The notes under the pieces are model-generated. The model ran no database searches and was not told where the DNA came from. It saw only the letters and a program-made list of their open reading frames with translations. A stretch of 5,611 nucleotides of DNA, taken from assembly GCA_902493615.1 (NCBI GenBank), contig CABUQK010000114.1:1-5611 (forward strand), written 5' to 3'. The DNA is from an uncultured Collinsella sp. (GTDB lineage Bacteria; Actinomycetota; Coriobacteriia; Coriobacteriales; Coriobacteriaceae). The position numbers were made by a program, and so were the translations under genes. Of the stretch, positions 1 through 5,611 are shown one piece after another (position 1 is the first letter of the stretch; each line of letters starts with the position of its first letter).

Positions 1-52
1 TGGCGCCCGCTCGCTGGCATTGCCAAAACATCGACGTTACCGTGGTCCAAAC
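1..52. other. Unassigned left edge, possibly the tail of an upstream gene
   Basis: No gene can be assigned here. Reading + frame 2, the stretch is open from the window edge to a TAG at 53-55, giving a basic peptide that ends RRYRGPN. This stop falls exactly on the first bases of the palindrome at 53-108, as expected if an upstream gene ended just before its hairpin. Seventeen codons are too few to tell coding from non-coding, and frames 1 and 3 are also open across this stretch. Confidence 0.2.
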
Positions 53-108
53 TAGTCATCGGGGACGTTCTTGTTTGACTAGTCGTTTAAGAACGTCCCT
101 TATGACTA
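53..108. repeat. 56-bp symmetric palindrome, REP/MITE-like or terminator hairpin
   Basis: The arms are concentric about position 80.5. TAGTCAT (53-59) pairs with ATGACTA (102-108). After a 2x2 mismatch, GGGACGTTCTT (62-72) pairs perfectly with AAGAACGTCCC (89-99). The centre holds the self-complementary octamer GACTAGTC (77-84) between two GTTT tetramers. The outer 20-bp arms match at 18 of 20 positions. Only a weak T-rich stretch follows, so it is not a textbook intrinsic terminator. From memory, hairpins containing GGGGACGttCTT-like arms recur as dispersed repeats near IS200/RAYT-type transposases in many genomes. That assignment is inference and was not checked. It lies just upstream of the operon promoter, so it probably also insulates the operon from upstream transcription. 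Confidence 0.55.
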
Positions 109-139
109 TTCGGATTGCTAATTTGTGCGGGTTGTGGTT

Positions 140-168
140 TTGTGACCTGCTGAAATTTAGGATACTGT
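140..168 (+). promoter_or_regulatory. Predicted sigma-70-type promoter of the yhgE/pip pair
   Basis: A -35 box TTGTGA (140-145) and a -10 box TACTGT (163-168) are separated by an optimal 17 bp, which predicts a start near 174-176. This is the best hexamer pair I could find between the upstream palindrome and the first gene. It implies a 5' untranslated leader of about 135 nt if translation starts at 310, or about 84 nt if at 259. No riboswitch was recognised in the leader. Confidence 0.45.
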
Positions 169-178
169 ACAACTGTAC
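167..178. promoter_or_regulatory. Short dyad over the -10 box and start point, possible operator
   Basis: GTACA (167-171) and TGTAC (174-178) form an inverted repeat with a 2-bp spacer. It overlaps the end of the predicted -10 box and the expected start point, a typical place for a repressor site. Five-base arms are short and could be chance. No regulator gene is present in the window to pair with it. Confidence 0.2.
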
Positions 179-309
179 GTTAACTCATCTTCGTAGTATA
201 TTGCTACCCGCAAAACTCAATACCATTGTGCACTGAGACGCTAAAGCGCCTACGTACAATGGTTATCGATAGTACGATTCGATTTAACGACAGGATGGAT
301 GGTCCAAGC

Positions 310-3075
310 GTGAGTCTCGGCAGCAAACTATCCAATGCAAAGGTGTCCTTTGCGATATTTAAGCGCGACATTAAGCGACTGCTTGTGAGCCCCGTCGCCT
401 TGGTGGTTACCCTTGGCGTGTGCGTTATTCCCTCGCTGTATGCCTGGTACAACATCGTGGCCAACTGGGATCCGTACGGAAATACTCAGGGCATCAAGAT
501 TGCCATCGCCAACAACGATCAGGGCACTCAGAACGACCTGGTGGGCGATCTCAACGCGGGCGACCAGGTCGTCGATCAGCTCAAGGAGAACGATCAGCTG
601 GGCTGGACCTTCGTCGATTCGGCGGCCGATGCCAAGGAGGGCGTCGAGAGTGGTGAGTACTATGCGGCCATCGTAATCCCCAAGAACTTCTCGGATAACC
701 TGGTTTCGATGCTCGACGGCAACTACCATCAGCCCAAGCTCACGTACTACGTCAATGAGAAGAAGAGCGCCATTGCGCCCAAGGTTACCGATACCGGTGC
801 AAACACCATCGAGGAGCAGATCAACTCGGAATTTGTCTCTACGGTAGGCAAGACTGTTGCCGGTATCGCCAAGGATGCCGGTGTCGATTTAAAGGACAAG
901 GCAACCCAGACTCAGGACTCGCTGGCAAGTTCGGTGTCCGAGGCGTCCGACACCTTGGGCGAGGTGCGCGATTCGATTGGCGACATGAATGCCGCCATCG
1001 ATAAGACGAGTGGCGCTATCGCCTCGGCTGATGCGGCACTTGCCGGCTTGCAAGGCCAGGCACCGTCGCTGACGCAGGCGATCTCCCAGGGCAACGACCT
1101 GCTGAGCGAAGCTCGCACCACGGCGGGCAACTCCATCACCTCGCTCTCCAAGGCGCTCTCGGAAGGCAGCCTTGCGCTCACCAAGACGTCGGCCTCTGCG
1201 AACGCTGCCATCGGCAAGCTGACGGGCGCGGTTACATCTACGACCACCCGTATCGACAACTCGCTCGAGTCTCTTCAAGCGACGATCGACCACAATAAGG
1301 CCGTTATCGGGCACTTGGAGATTCTCGCCAATGACACGTCGACAGGTTCCGAGGAAATTGACGCGCGCATTGTATCGACCATCGATTTGCTTCGAGAGCA
1401 GAATGAAAAGCTTCAGAGCATCAAGGACGGTCTGTCCGCGCAGTCGTGCGCCATGGCGAATGACGCAGCGGCTGTTTCGGGTGCCAGTGACGCTATCAAT
1501 AACGCAATTCATACCGGTGCGACCAACCTTGGCCAAGCCCAGACGGACTTGGGCCAAAACGCGCTGCCGAAGGCCTCGAGCGCGCTCGACTCTTTTGCTG
1601 CCGTTTCGGGCGACCTGACCGGTATCGTCTCGGGTATGACACCTACACTTGCAAATGCGCGCGGCACGTTGGCGCAGCTTAGCGCTACGCTCGGCCAGGC
1701 CAAGACCACGCTGTCCCAGACCGATTCCTCGCTTGCCAAGGTCCAGGACAAGCTTGCAACCGCCGCCAATGACATCGCGGCGCTGCAGACCTCCGAGTCC
1801 ATGGGCGAGCTGGCCGATCTGATGGGCGTCGATGTCAATGACGTGGCAGATTTCATGGCGTCTCCGGTTGAGTTGACGTCCAAGTCAATCTATCCGGTCA
1901 AGAGCTTTGGCTCGGGCATCGCTCCCTTCTACACCAATCTGGCGCTTTGGGTGGGCGGCTATGTGCTCATCGCCATTTACAAGCTCGAGGTCGACCGTGA
2001 AGGTGTTGGCAGCTTTACGGCGCGCCAAGGCTACTTTGGCCGCTGGTTGCTCATGGTGATCCTGGGCGCGTTGCAGGCCATCATCGTTACGGTAGGCGAT
2101 CTGGTGATTGGCGTGCAGTGCGTCAGCCCGCTGCTGTTCGTGCTGGGCGGCATCGCCATTTCGTTCACCTACGTCAATATCATCTATGCGCTGTCCACCA
2201 CGTTTAAGCATATCGGCAAGGCTATCGGCGTCATTCTCGTCATCGTGCAGATCCCGGGTTCGTCGGGCATGTACCCCATCGAGATGATGCCCGGCTTCTT
2301 CCAGTGGCTGCACCCGCTGCTGCCCTTTACCTACGGCATCAATCTGCTGCGCGAGACGGTCGGCGGCATGTATTCGTTCAACTACCTGTTTAACCTGTGC
2401 ATTCTGGGCGTGTTCTTGATCGTGGCGCTCTTTATCGGCCTGCAGCTGCGTCCGCTGCTGCTCAACCTTAACCTGCTCTTTGATAAACAGCTCTCCACGA
2501 CCGGTATGATGATTTGCGAGTCCAACGACCTGCCGCGCCAGCGCTACTCGCTGCGCACGGCCATGCGCGTCATGCTCGATTCCGATTCGTACCGTCGCGA
2601 ACTGCTCGATCATGCGGTCGCCTTTGAACATCGCTACCCGTACTACATCAAGGGCGGTTTTGCCGCCGTGGTGGGCGTTCAGGTCCTGCTCTTTGTCCTG
2701 TCGACGGTTCTCGATATCGACAATAACGGCAAGATCATCCTGCTTGTCATTTGGATCATCTCGGTTATTGCCATCTGCGGCTGGCTTATCAATATCGAAT
2801 ATATCCGAGCGAGCCTCAATACCCAGATGCGCATCTCGGCGCTTTCGGATGAGGACCTGCGTCGCGAGATGCGCGAACACACGGCCGCCATTCCTGCCGC
2901 CCGCCACATGTTTGGCCTCAACGCCAGCGAGCGTGGTGCCAAGGGCGGCGATCAGTCCACGGGCCGCTTGCCGCATATCGGCTCGCACCATAAATCTCAG
3001 GGCAGCGACAGCACAGCCACAAATGATGGAGATACCACCGCGCTTGGCAAGCACTCCAAAGGAGGTGAGGCATAA
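310..3075 (+). CDS. YhgE/Pip family membrane protein with an extra two-helix C-terminal extension
   Basis: Large envelope protein of the YhgE/Pip family (phage infection protein; COG1511, TIGR03061/TIGR03062 type); the molecular function of the family is unsettled. Numbering is from GTG 310 (921 aa). Residues 24-45 form the first membrane helix, followed by the family motif around LYAWYNI...WDPYGNT (43-59). An extracytoplasmic domain contains YYAAIVIPK (117-125). Residues about 198-497 are a long Ala/Ser/Thr/Asp-rich helical region of coiled-coil character with one Cys (380). The ABC-2-like domain has helices near 538-556, 579-597, 608-629, 636-654 and 694-713, with PIEM and LPFTYGIN between the last two. 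Unlike its neighbour it continues for about 205 residues: a charged linker, helices near 782-800 and 808-829, and a polar tail with HH at 893-894. The start is uncertain. GTG 310 has an AGGATGG-like sequence upstream and places FKRD near the N-terminus; ATG 259, TTG 226 and GTG 343 are alternatives. It probably acts with the abutting paralogue. Confidence 0.88.
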   Translation: MSLGSKLSNAKVSFAIFKRDIKRLLVSPVALVVTLGVCVIPSLYAWYNIVANWDPYGNTQGIKIAIANNDQGTQNDLVGDLNAGDQVVDQLKENDQLGWTFVDSAADAKEGVESGEYYAAIVIPKNFSDNLVSMLDGNYHQPKLTYYVNEKKSAIAPKVTDTGANTIEEQINSEFVSTVGKTVAGIAKDAGVDLKDKATQTQDSLASSVSEASDTLGEVRDSIGDMNAAIDKTSGAIASADAALAGLQGQAPSLTQAISQGNDLLSEARTTAGNSITSLSKALSEGSLALTKTSASANAAIGKLTGAVTSTTTRIDNSLESLQATIDHNKAVIGHLEILANDTSTGSEEIDARIVSTIDLLREQNEKLQSIKDGLSAQSCAMANDAAAVSGASDAINNAIHTGATNLGQAQTDLGQNALPKASSALDSFAAVSGDLTGIVSGMTPTLANARGTLAQLSATLGQAKTTLSQTDSSLAKVQDKLATAANDIAALQTSESMGELADLMGVDVNDVADFMASPVELTSKSIYPVKSFGSGIAPFYTNLALWVGGYVLIAIYKLEVDREGVGSFTARQGYFGRWLLMVILGALQAIIVTVGDLVIGVQCVSPLLFVLGGIAISFTYVNIIYALSTTFKHIGKAIGVILVIVQIPGSSGMYPIEMMPGFFQWLHPLLPFTYGINLLRETVGGMYSFNYLFNLCILGVFLIVALFIGLQLRPLLLNLNLLFDKQLSTTGMMICESNDLPRQRYSLRTAMRVMLDSDSYRRELLDHAVAFEHRYPYYIKGGFAAVVGVQVLLFVLSTVLDIDNNGKIILLVIWIISVIAICGWLINIEYIRASLNTQMRISALSDEDLRREMREHTAAIPAARHMFGLNASERGAKGGDQSTGRLPHIGSHHKSQGSDSTATNDGDTTALGKHSKGGEA
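3058..3068 (+). promoter_or_regulatory. Strong ribosome binding site for the second gene, inside the end of the first
   Basis: AAAGGAGGTGA is an almost perfect match to the anti-Shine-Dalgarno end of 16S rRNA and ends 7 bp before ATG 3076. It encodes the Lys-Gly-Gly-Glu near the C-terminus of the first protein, and the stop TAA (3073-3075) is immediately followed by ATG. This fixes the second start with high confidence. It also suggests independent strong initiation or translational coupling, so that both proteins are made together. Confidence 0.9.
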
Positions 3076-5265
3076 ATGAAGAACATCCTGCATCTGTTTA
3101 AGCGCGATGTCCAAAACGTGTCTCGCTCCGTGATCGGCTTGGTTGTCGTGATGGGCCTCATTATCGTACCGTGTCTGTACGCGTGGTTTAACATCGCCGG
3201 CAGCTGGGATCCGTACGGCAACACCGGCAATCTTAAGATCGCCGTGGTCAACACCGATGAGGGTTACGAGAGCGATTTGATCCCCGTCGAGGTTAACGTG
3301 GGCGAAAACGTGACCGCCACCCTACGCGGCAACGAGAGCTTCGATTGGGTTGTGCTCAACAATCGCGAAAAGGCTATCGAGGGCGTTAAGTCGGGCGCGT
3401 ACTATGCTGCCGTCGTTATCCCCAAAACGTTTAGCGCTGACATGATGACGCTTTTCTCGACCGACGTGAAGCATGCCGATATCGAGTTCTACGAGAATCA
3501 GAAGGCCAACGCCATTGCGCAGATCGTGACCGAGAAGGGTTCGAGCGCCGTCCAGAGCCAGGTTAACAAAACTTTTACCGAGACCATTACGACGATCGGT
3601 CTTAAGACGGTGTCCAGCCTGCTCGATTACATGAGCACCGACCAGGTGGGTAACTTTATCGCCAACCTGTCCTCGACGCTCGGCGATTCGATTGAGGACC
3701 TGCGAGACGTTCGGGCAAATGCTTCGTCGCTGGCGGGCATTTTGAGCTCCACGTCCGATTCGCTGACGTCGGCGAGCGGCATGCTCAAGCAGACCGGTGC
3801 CGTCGATGAGTCGACAAAGCAGCTCATGGAACATGCCAAAAGCGGCATTAGCGATTCCAAGGAAGCGCTGAAGGACGCCAACGACGCCATCAATGCCGCG
3901 ATTGACGGAAGCGCGGGCTCGTTTGACAACGTGTCCGCCGAGCTTGCGAAGGCATTTGATGCCGCGAATCAACATGTCGACCTTACAGTGTCCCAGCTCA
4001 ACGATGCCGCGGCGGCGCTCAACACGCGTGCCGACGATATCGACGCCACGGCCGACCAGCTCCGCAGCTTTGCCGATCAGGTGACTGACGAAAAACTCCA
4101 GGACAGCCTCAAGTCTGTGGCAACATCGCTGAGCAGGATTGCTGTGGAGTATCGCAACAACGCCAAGGACTTGACGGCCACCGCGAAGTCTCTCTCTGAC
4201 AGCATGGCAGAGGTTAATAAGTCGCGTGCCGAGGTCGATCAGGCAATCGCGGATGCCAAGGCTGGTATCTCGGGCGCCAAGACTGACTACGACTCTACGT
4301 TTTCGGCCAAGGCAAAGGAGCTCAAGAAGACCATCTCGGGCGTTTTGGATTCGCTGAACGGTATTTCGAACGATCTGGATAGTGCTGTTGCTGGCCTGAC
4401 CGACGCATCCGGTTCGCTGGCAAAGGGCCTCTCCAAGGCTGCAAAGCTGGTCAACAAGGCTTCTGATCAGCTGGGCGAGGCGTCGGACAAGATCAGTGCG
4501 TTTAAGGACGAGCTCGACGGCGCCTTGATGTCGGATGACCTCGCTACGATCAAGACGATGATCGGCAATGATCCCGAGGGTCTGGCCGTGTCGCTTTCCG
4601 GCCCCGTCGCGCTCGATCGCAAGCCGGTCTATCCGATCCGCAACTACGGTTCGGCCATGGCACCGTTCTACACGATTCTGTCGCTCTGGGTGGGCTCGAT
4701 TGTGCTGGCAGCCATGATGAAGGTCTCGGTTGACGATGAGCTTATCAACGAGCTCATCCCCGTGCGCCTGCACGAGATCTACCTGGGCCGCTACCTGTTC
4801 TTTGGCGGTCTGGCCCTGCTGCAGGCAACGCTCGTGTGTGCGGGCGACATCCTGTTCTTTGGCATCCAGTGCGACGACCCGCTGCAGTTTGTGCTGGCGG
4901 GCTGGGTCGCGAGTCTCGTGTTCTCCAATATCGTCTACACGCTTACGGTTTCGTTTGGCGATATCGGCAAGGCGCTCGCCGTCGTGCTGCTGGTCATGCA
5001 GGTCGGCGGTTCGGGCGGCACGTTCCCCATCGAGATGACCGGCCCCGTGTTCCAGGCGATCTATCCGTTCCTGCCGTTCACCCACGGCATCAACGCCATG
5101 CATGCCGCCATGGCCGGTGCGTACCACATGGAGTACTGGATTGAGCTAGGCATTCTGGCGAGCTATCTGATTCCGTCGCTGGCCCTGGGCGTCGTCTTCC
5201 GCCGCCCGGTTATCAAAGCCAACGACTGGATCATCGAAAAGCTGGAGTCAACCAAATTAATCTAG
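3076..5265 (+). CDS. YhgE/Pip family membrane protein, canonical architecture
   Basis: Second YhgE/Pip-type protein, 729 aa, with the normal family layout. The first membrane helix is at about 17-37, leading into the motif LYAWFNI...WDPYGNT (34-50). The conserved extracytoplasmic N-domain carries YYAAVVIPK (109-117). Residues about 196-485 are a long Ala/Ser/Asp/Lys-rich helical, probably coiled-coil region outside the membrane. The C-terminal ABC-2-like domain has helices near 527-547, 572-594, 602-622, 630-647 and 690-708, with PIEM and LPFTHGIN between the last two. It ends with a short basic tail, RRPVIK onward. Motifs and order match the upstream protein, but the helical regions have diverged strongly and the C-terminal extension is absent. 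Start ATG is fixed by an adjacent strong ribosome binding site. Relatives include lactococcal Pip (phage infection) and, more distantly, YueB/EsaA of type VII secretion. A role in secretion, envelope maintenance or export is possible but unproven here. Confidence 0.93.
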   Translation: MKNILHLFKRDVQNVSRSVIGLVVVMGLIIVPCLYAWFNIAGSWDPYGNTGNLKIAVVNTDEGYESDLIPVEVNVGENVTATLRGNESFDWVVLNNREKAIEGVKSGAYYAAVVIPKTFSADMMTLFSTDVKHADIEFYENQKANAIAQIVTEKGSSAVQSQVNKTFTETITTIGLKTVSSLLDYMSTDQVGNFIANLSSTLGDSIEDLRDVRANASSLAGILSSTSDSLTSASGMLKQTGAVDESTKQLMEHAKSGISDSKEALKDANDAINAAIDGSAGSFDNVSAELAKAFDAANQHVDLTVSQLNDAAAALNTRADDIDATADQLRSFADQVTDEKLQDSLKSVATSLSRIAVEYRNNAKDLTATAKSLSDSMAEVNKSRAEVDQAIADAKAGISGAKTDYDSTFSAKAKELKKTISGVLDSLNGISNDLDSAVAGLTDASGSLAKGLSKAAKLVNKASDQLGEASDKISAFKDELDGALMSDDLATIKTMIGNDPEGLAVSLSGPVALDRKPVYPIRNYGSAMAPFYTILSLWVGSIVLAAMMKVSVDDELINELIPVRLHEIYLGRYLFFGGLALLQATLVCAGDILFFGIQCDDPLQFVLAGWVASLVFSNIVYTLTVSFGDIGKALAVVLLVMQVGGSGGTFPIEMTGPVFQAIYPFLPFTHGINAMHAAMAGAYHMEYWIELGILASYLIPSLALGVVFRRPVIKANDWIIEKLESTKLI

Positions 5266-5292
5266 TTACGCGGTTTTACCAAACCGCGTAAC
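5265..5292 (+). terminator. Perfect 12-bp hairpin starting at the stop codon, no T-run
   Basis: GTTACGCGGTTT (5265-5276) and AAACCGCGTAAC (5281-5292) are exact reverse complements around a TACC loop. The left arm starts with the final G of the stop codon TAG (5263-5265). No U-tract follows, so it is unlikely to terminate alone. It could protect the mRNA 3' end, assist the terminator 50 bp downstream, or bind a protein as DNA. Confidence 0.5.
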
Positions 5293-5305
5293 GGCTCGAC
5301 GCTGC

Positions 5306-5404
5306 AAACGGCCCCAAGCGGCAATCTGACGTTCAATTTCAAGGGCGCGACCAGAAGGTCAGCGCCCTTTCATTTCACGTCACCTTGCTCGCTTGGGGCC
5401 GTTT
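5306..5404. repeat. Concentric 99-bp imperfect palindrome with 5-bp flanking direct repeats
   Basis: Three nested arm pairs share a centre near 5355. The outer 15-bp arms AAACGGCCCCAAGCG (5306-5320) and CGCTTGGGGCCGTTT (5390-5404) are perfect. The middle arms are TGACGT (5327-5332) and ACGTCA (5377-5382). The inner pair is the terminator hairpin at 5341-5369. The pentamer CGCTG lies symmetrically outside, at 5300-5304 and 5406-5410, like a short target-site duplication. The layout fits either a compound bidirectional terminator or a small MITE/REP-like insertion. Choosing between them needs genome-wide copy counting. Confidence 0.55.
5341..5376 (+). terminator. Probable intrinsic terminator of the operon
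   Basis: AAGGGCGC-GACC (5341-5352) pairs with GGTC-A-GCGCCCTT (5357-5369) around an AGAA loop. One bulged A (5361) interrupts the 12-bp stem. A T-rich stretch TTTCATTTC follows, overlapping the last stem bases. The stem is GC-rich at its core and lies about 75 bp past the stop codon, a usual place for the end of the transcript. The T-run is interrupted, so efficiency is uncertain. Confidence 0.65.
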
Positions 5405-5460
5405 TCGCTGACGTTGACGGAACATCGAGGTTATTCAAGTCGGTACTTTAGTGGGCTGGA

Positions 5461-5490
5461 TTGCGATGCAACGCCGGTTGTTGCTACAGT
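5461..5490 (+). promoter_or_regulatory. Predicted promoter with extended -10 for the downstream gene
   Basis: A -35 box TTGCGA (5461-5466) and a -10 box TACAGT (5485-5490) are separated by 18 bp. The -10 is preceded by TGC (5482-5484), giving the TGn extended -10 signature. The expected start is about 5496-5498, some 100 nt before the ATG at 5599. It lies after the operon terminator, so the next gene is probably a separate transcription unit. Confidence 0.55.
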
Positions 5491-5493
5491 AGC

Positions 5494-5527
5494 GGGGCGT
5501 GCCGGGGGTCCGGTGCGCCCCGTTTTT
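5494..5527 (+). terminator. GC-rich hairpin with T5 run at the predicted transcript start
   Basis: GGGGCG-TG-CCGG (5494-5505) pairs with CCGG-TG-CGCCCC (5510-5521) around a GGGT loop, with a symmetric TG/TG internal mismatch. GTTTTT follows directly. By form this is an intrinsic terminator, yet it begins only a few bases past the predicted -10 box at 5485-5490. It may stop readthrough from upstream, act as an early attenuator, or form a 5' stabilising stem in the leader RNA. Confidence 0.5.
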
Positions 5528-5598
5528 ATTTGACCATGAGGCGGCACGCAGCCATACGCGTGCGGACACCACGCCCAGATTGAGTGCGAGGATGTTCC

Positions 5599-5611
5599 AT
5601 GGCCCAATACG
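5599..5611 (+). CDS. Start of a downstream gene (partial, M-A-Q-Y)
   Basis: Only four codons are visible (Met-Ala-Gln-Tyr) before the window ends, so the product cannot be named. Support for a real start is the GCGAGG ribosome binding site (5586-5591) 7 bp upstream and the promoter and leader that precede it. An in-frame-shifted ATG at 5592 is an alternative but overlaps the binding site. Confidence 0.5.

Noticed and set aside
198..210. Second promoter near the TATATTGCTAC stretch
   Set aside because: No acceptable -35 hexamer lies at 16-18 bp upstream, and the TTGTGA/TACTGT pair is better.
42..236. Short + strand reading frame of 64 codons
   Set aside because: It starts with GTG without a ribosome binding site, runs through the palindrome and the predicted promoter, and its product shows no recognisable feature.
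1885..3114. Open reading frame of 409 codons on the - strand
   Set aside because: It is antisense to the conserved membrane domain of the first gene. Composition is Arg/His/Asp/Gln-rich and shadow-like, with no family motif.
3322..5127. Long open reading frame of 601 codons on the - strand
   Set aside because: It lies wholly inside the second YhgE/Pip gene. Its product is rich in Arg, His, Gln and Val with no recognisable domain, as expected of an antisense shadow of biased codons.
310..5265. Type VII secretion locus or phage-defence island
   Set aside because: The proteins are distantly related to EsaA/YueB, but no FtsK/SpoIIIE-type ATPase, WXG100 protein, nuclease or toxin is in the window.
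5536..5583. 15-codon Arg-rich leader peptide (5 Arg) before the downstream gene, suggesting arginine attenuation
   Set aside because: There is no ribosome binding site before its ATG, and Arg codons are common by chance in GC-rich leader DNA. The downstream product is unknown.

Overview
The window is bacterial, moderately GC-rich, and almost entirely devoted to one two-gene operon on the + strand. Codon usage (GGC, ATC, TCG, AAG and CTG preferred), a strong GGAGGTGA Shine-Dalgarno and the protein style suggest a high-GC Gram-positive. My best guess is a gut Coriobacteriia such as Collinsella, but no rRNA or marker gene here proves this.

Layout. Positions 1-309 are a non-coding lead-in. They hold a 56-bp symmetric palindrome (53-108), then a plausible sigma-70-type promoter (140-168) with a small dyad over its start point. 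Two large membrane-protein genes follow: 310-3075 (921 aa from the preferred GTG start; other starts are possible) and 3076-5265 (729 aa). The stop codon of the first touches the start codon of the second, and the second gene's ribosome binding site lies inside the end of the first. Positions 5266-5598 are non-coding and dense in hairpins: a perfect 12-bp hairpin at the stop codon, then a roughly 100-bp concentric palindrome whose core resembles an intrinsic terminator. After these come a second promoter with an extended -10 and a GC-rich hairpin with a T5 run at its transcription start. The first 13 bases of a further gene (ATG at 5599) close the window.

Gene content. Both proteins have the YhgE/Pip architecture (phage infection protein family, COG1511 type). 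They share one N-terminal membrane segment followed by a conserved LYAW(Y/F)NI...WDPYGNT motif, a long extracytoplasmic Ala/Ser/Asp-rich helical region, and a five-helix ABC-2-like C-terminal membrane domain. They are diverged paralogues and probably work together, perhaps as a heteromeric cell-envelope complex. The first differs by about 200 extra C-terminal residues holding two more membrane helices and a polar, His-containing cytoplasmic tail.

The biochemical role of YhgE/Pip proteins is not settled. Lactococcal Pip is needed for phage infection, and the related YueB/EsaA proteins are phage-receptor and type VII secretion components. I see no secretion ATPase, WXG100 substrate or other partner here, so the function remains inferred. 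The least explained items are the C-terminal extension of the first protein and the two palindromic elements flanking the operon.
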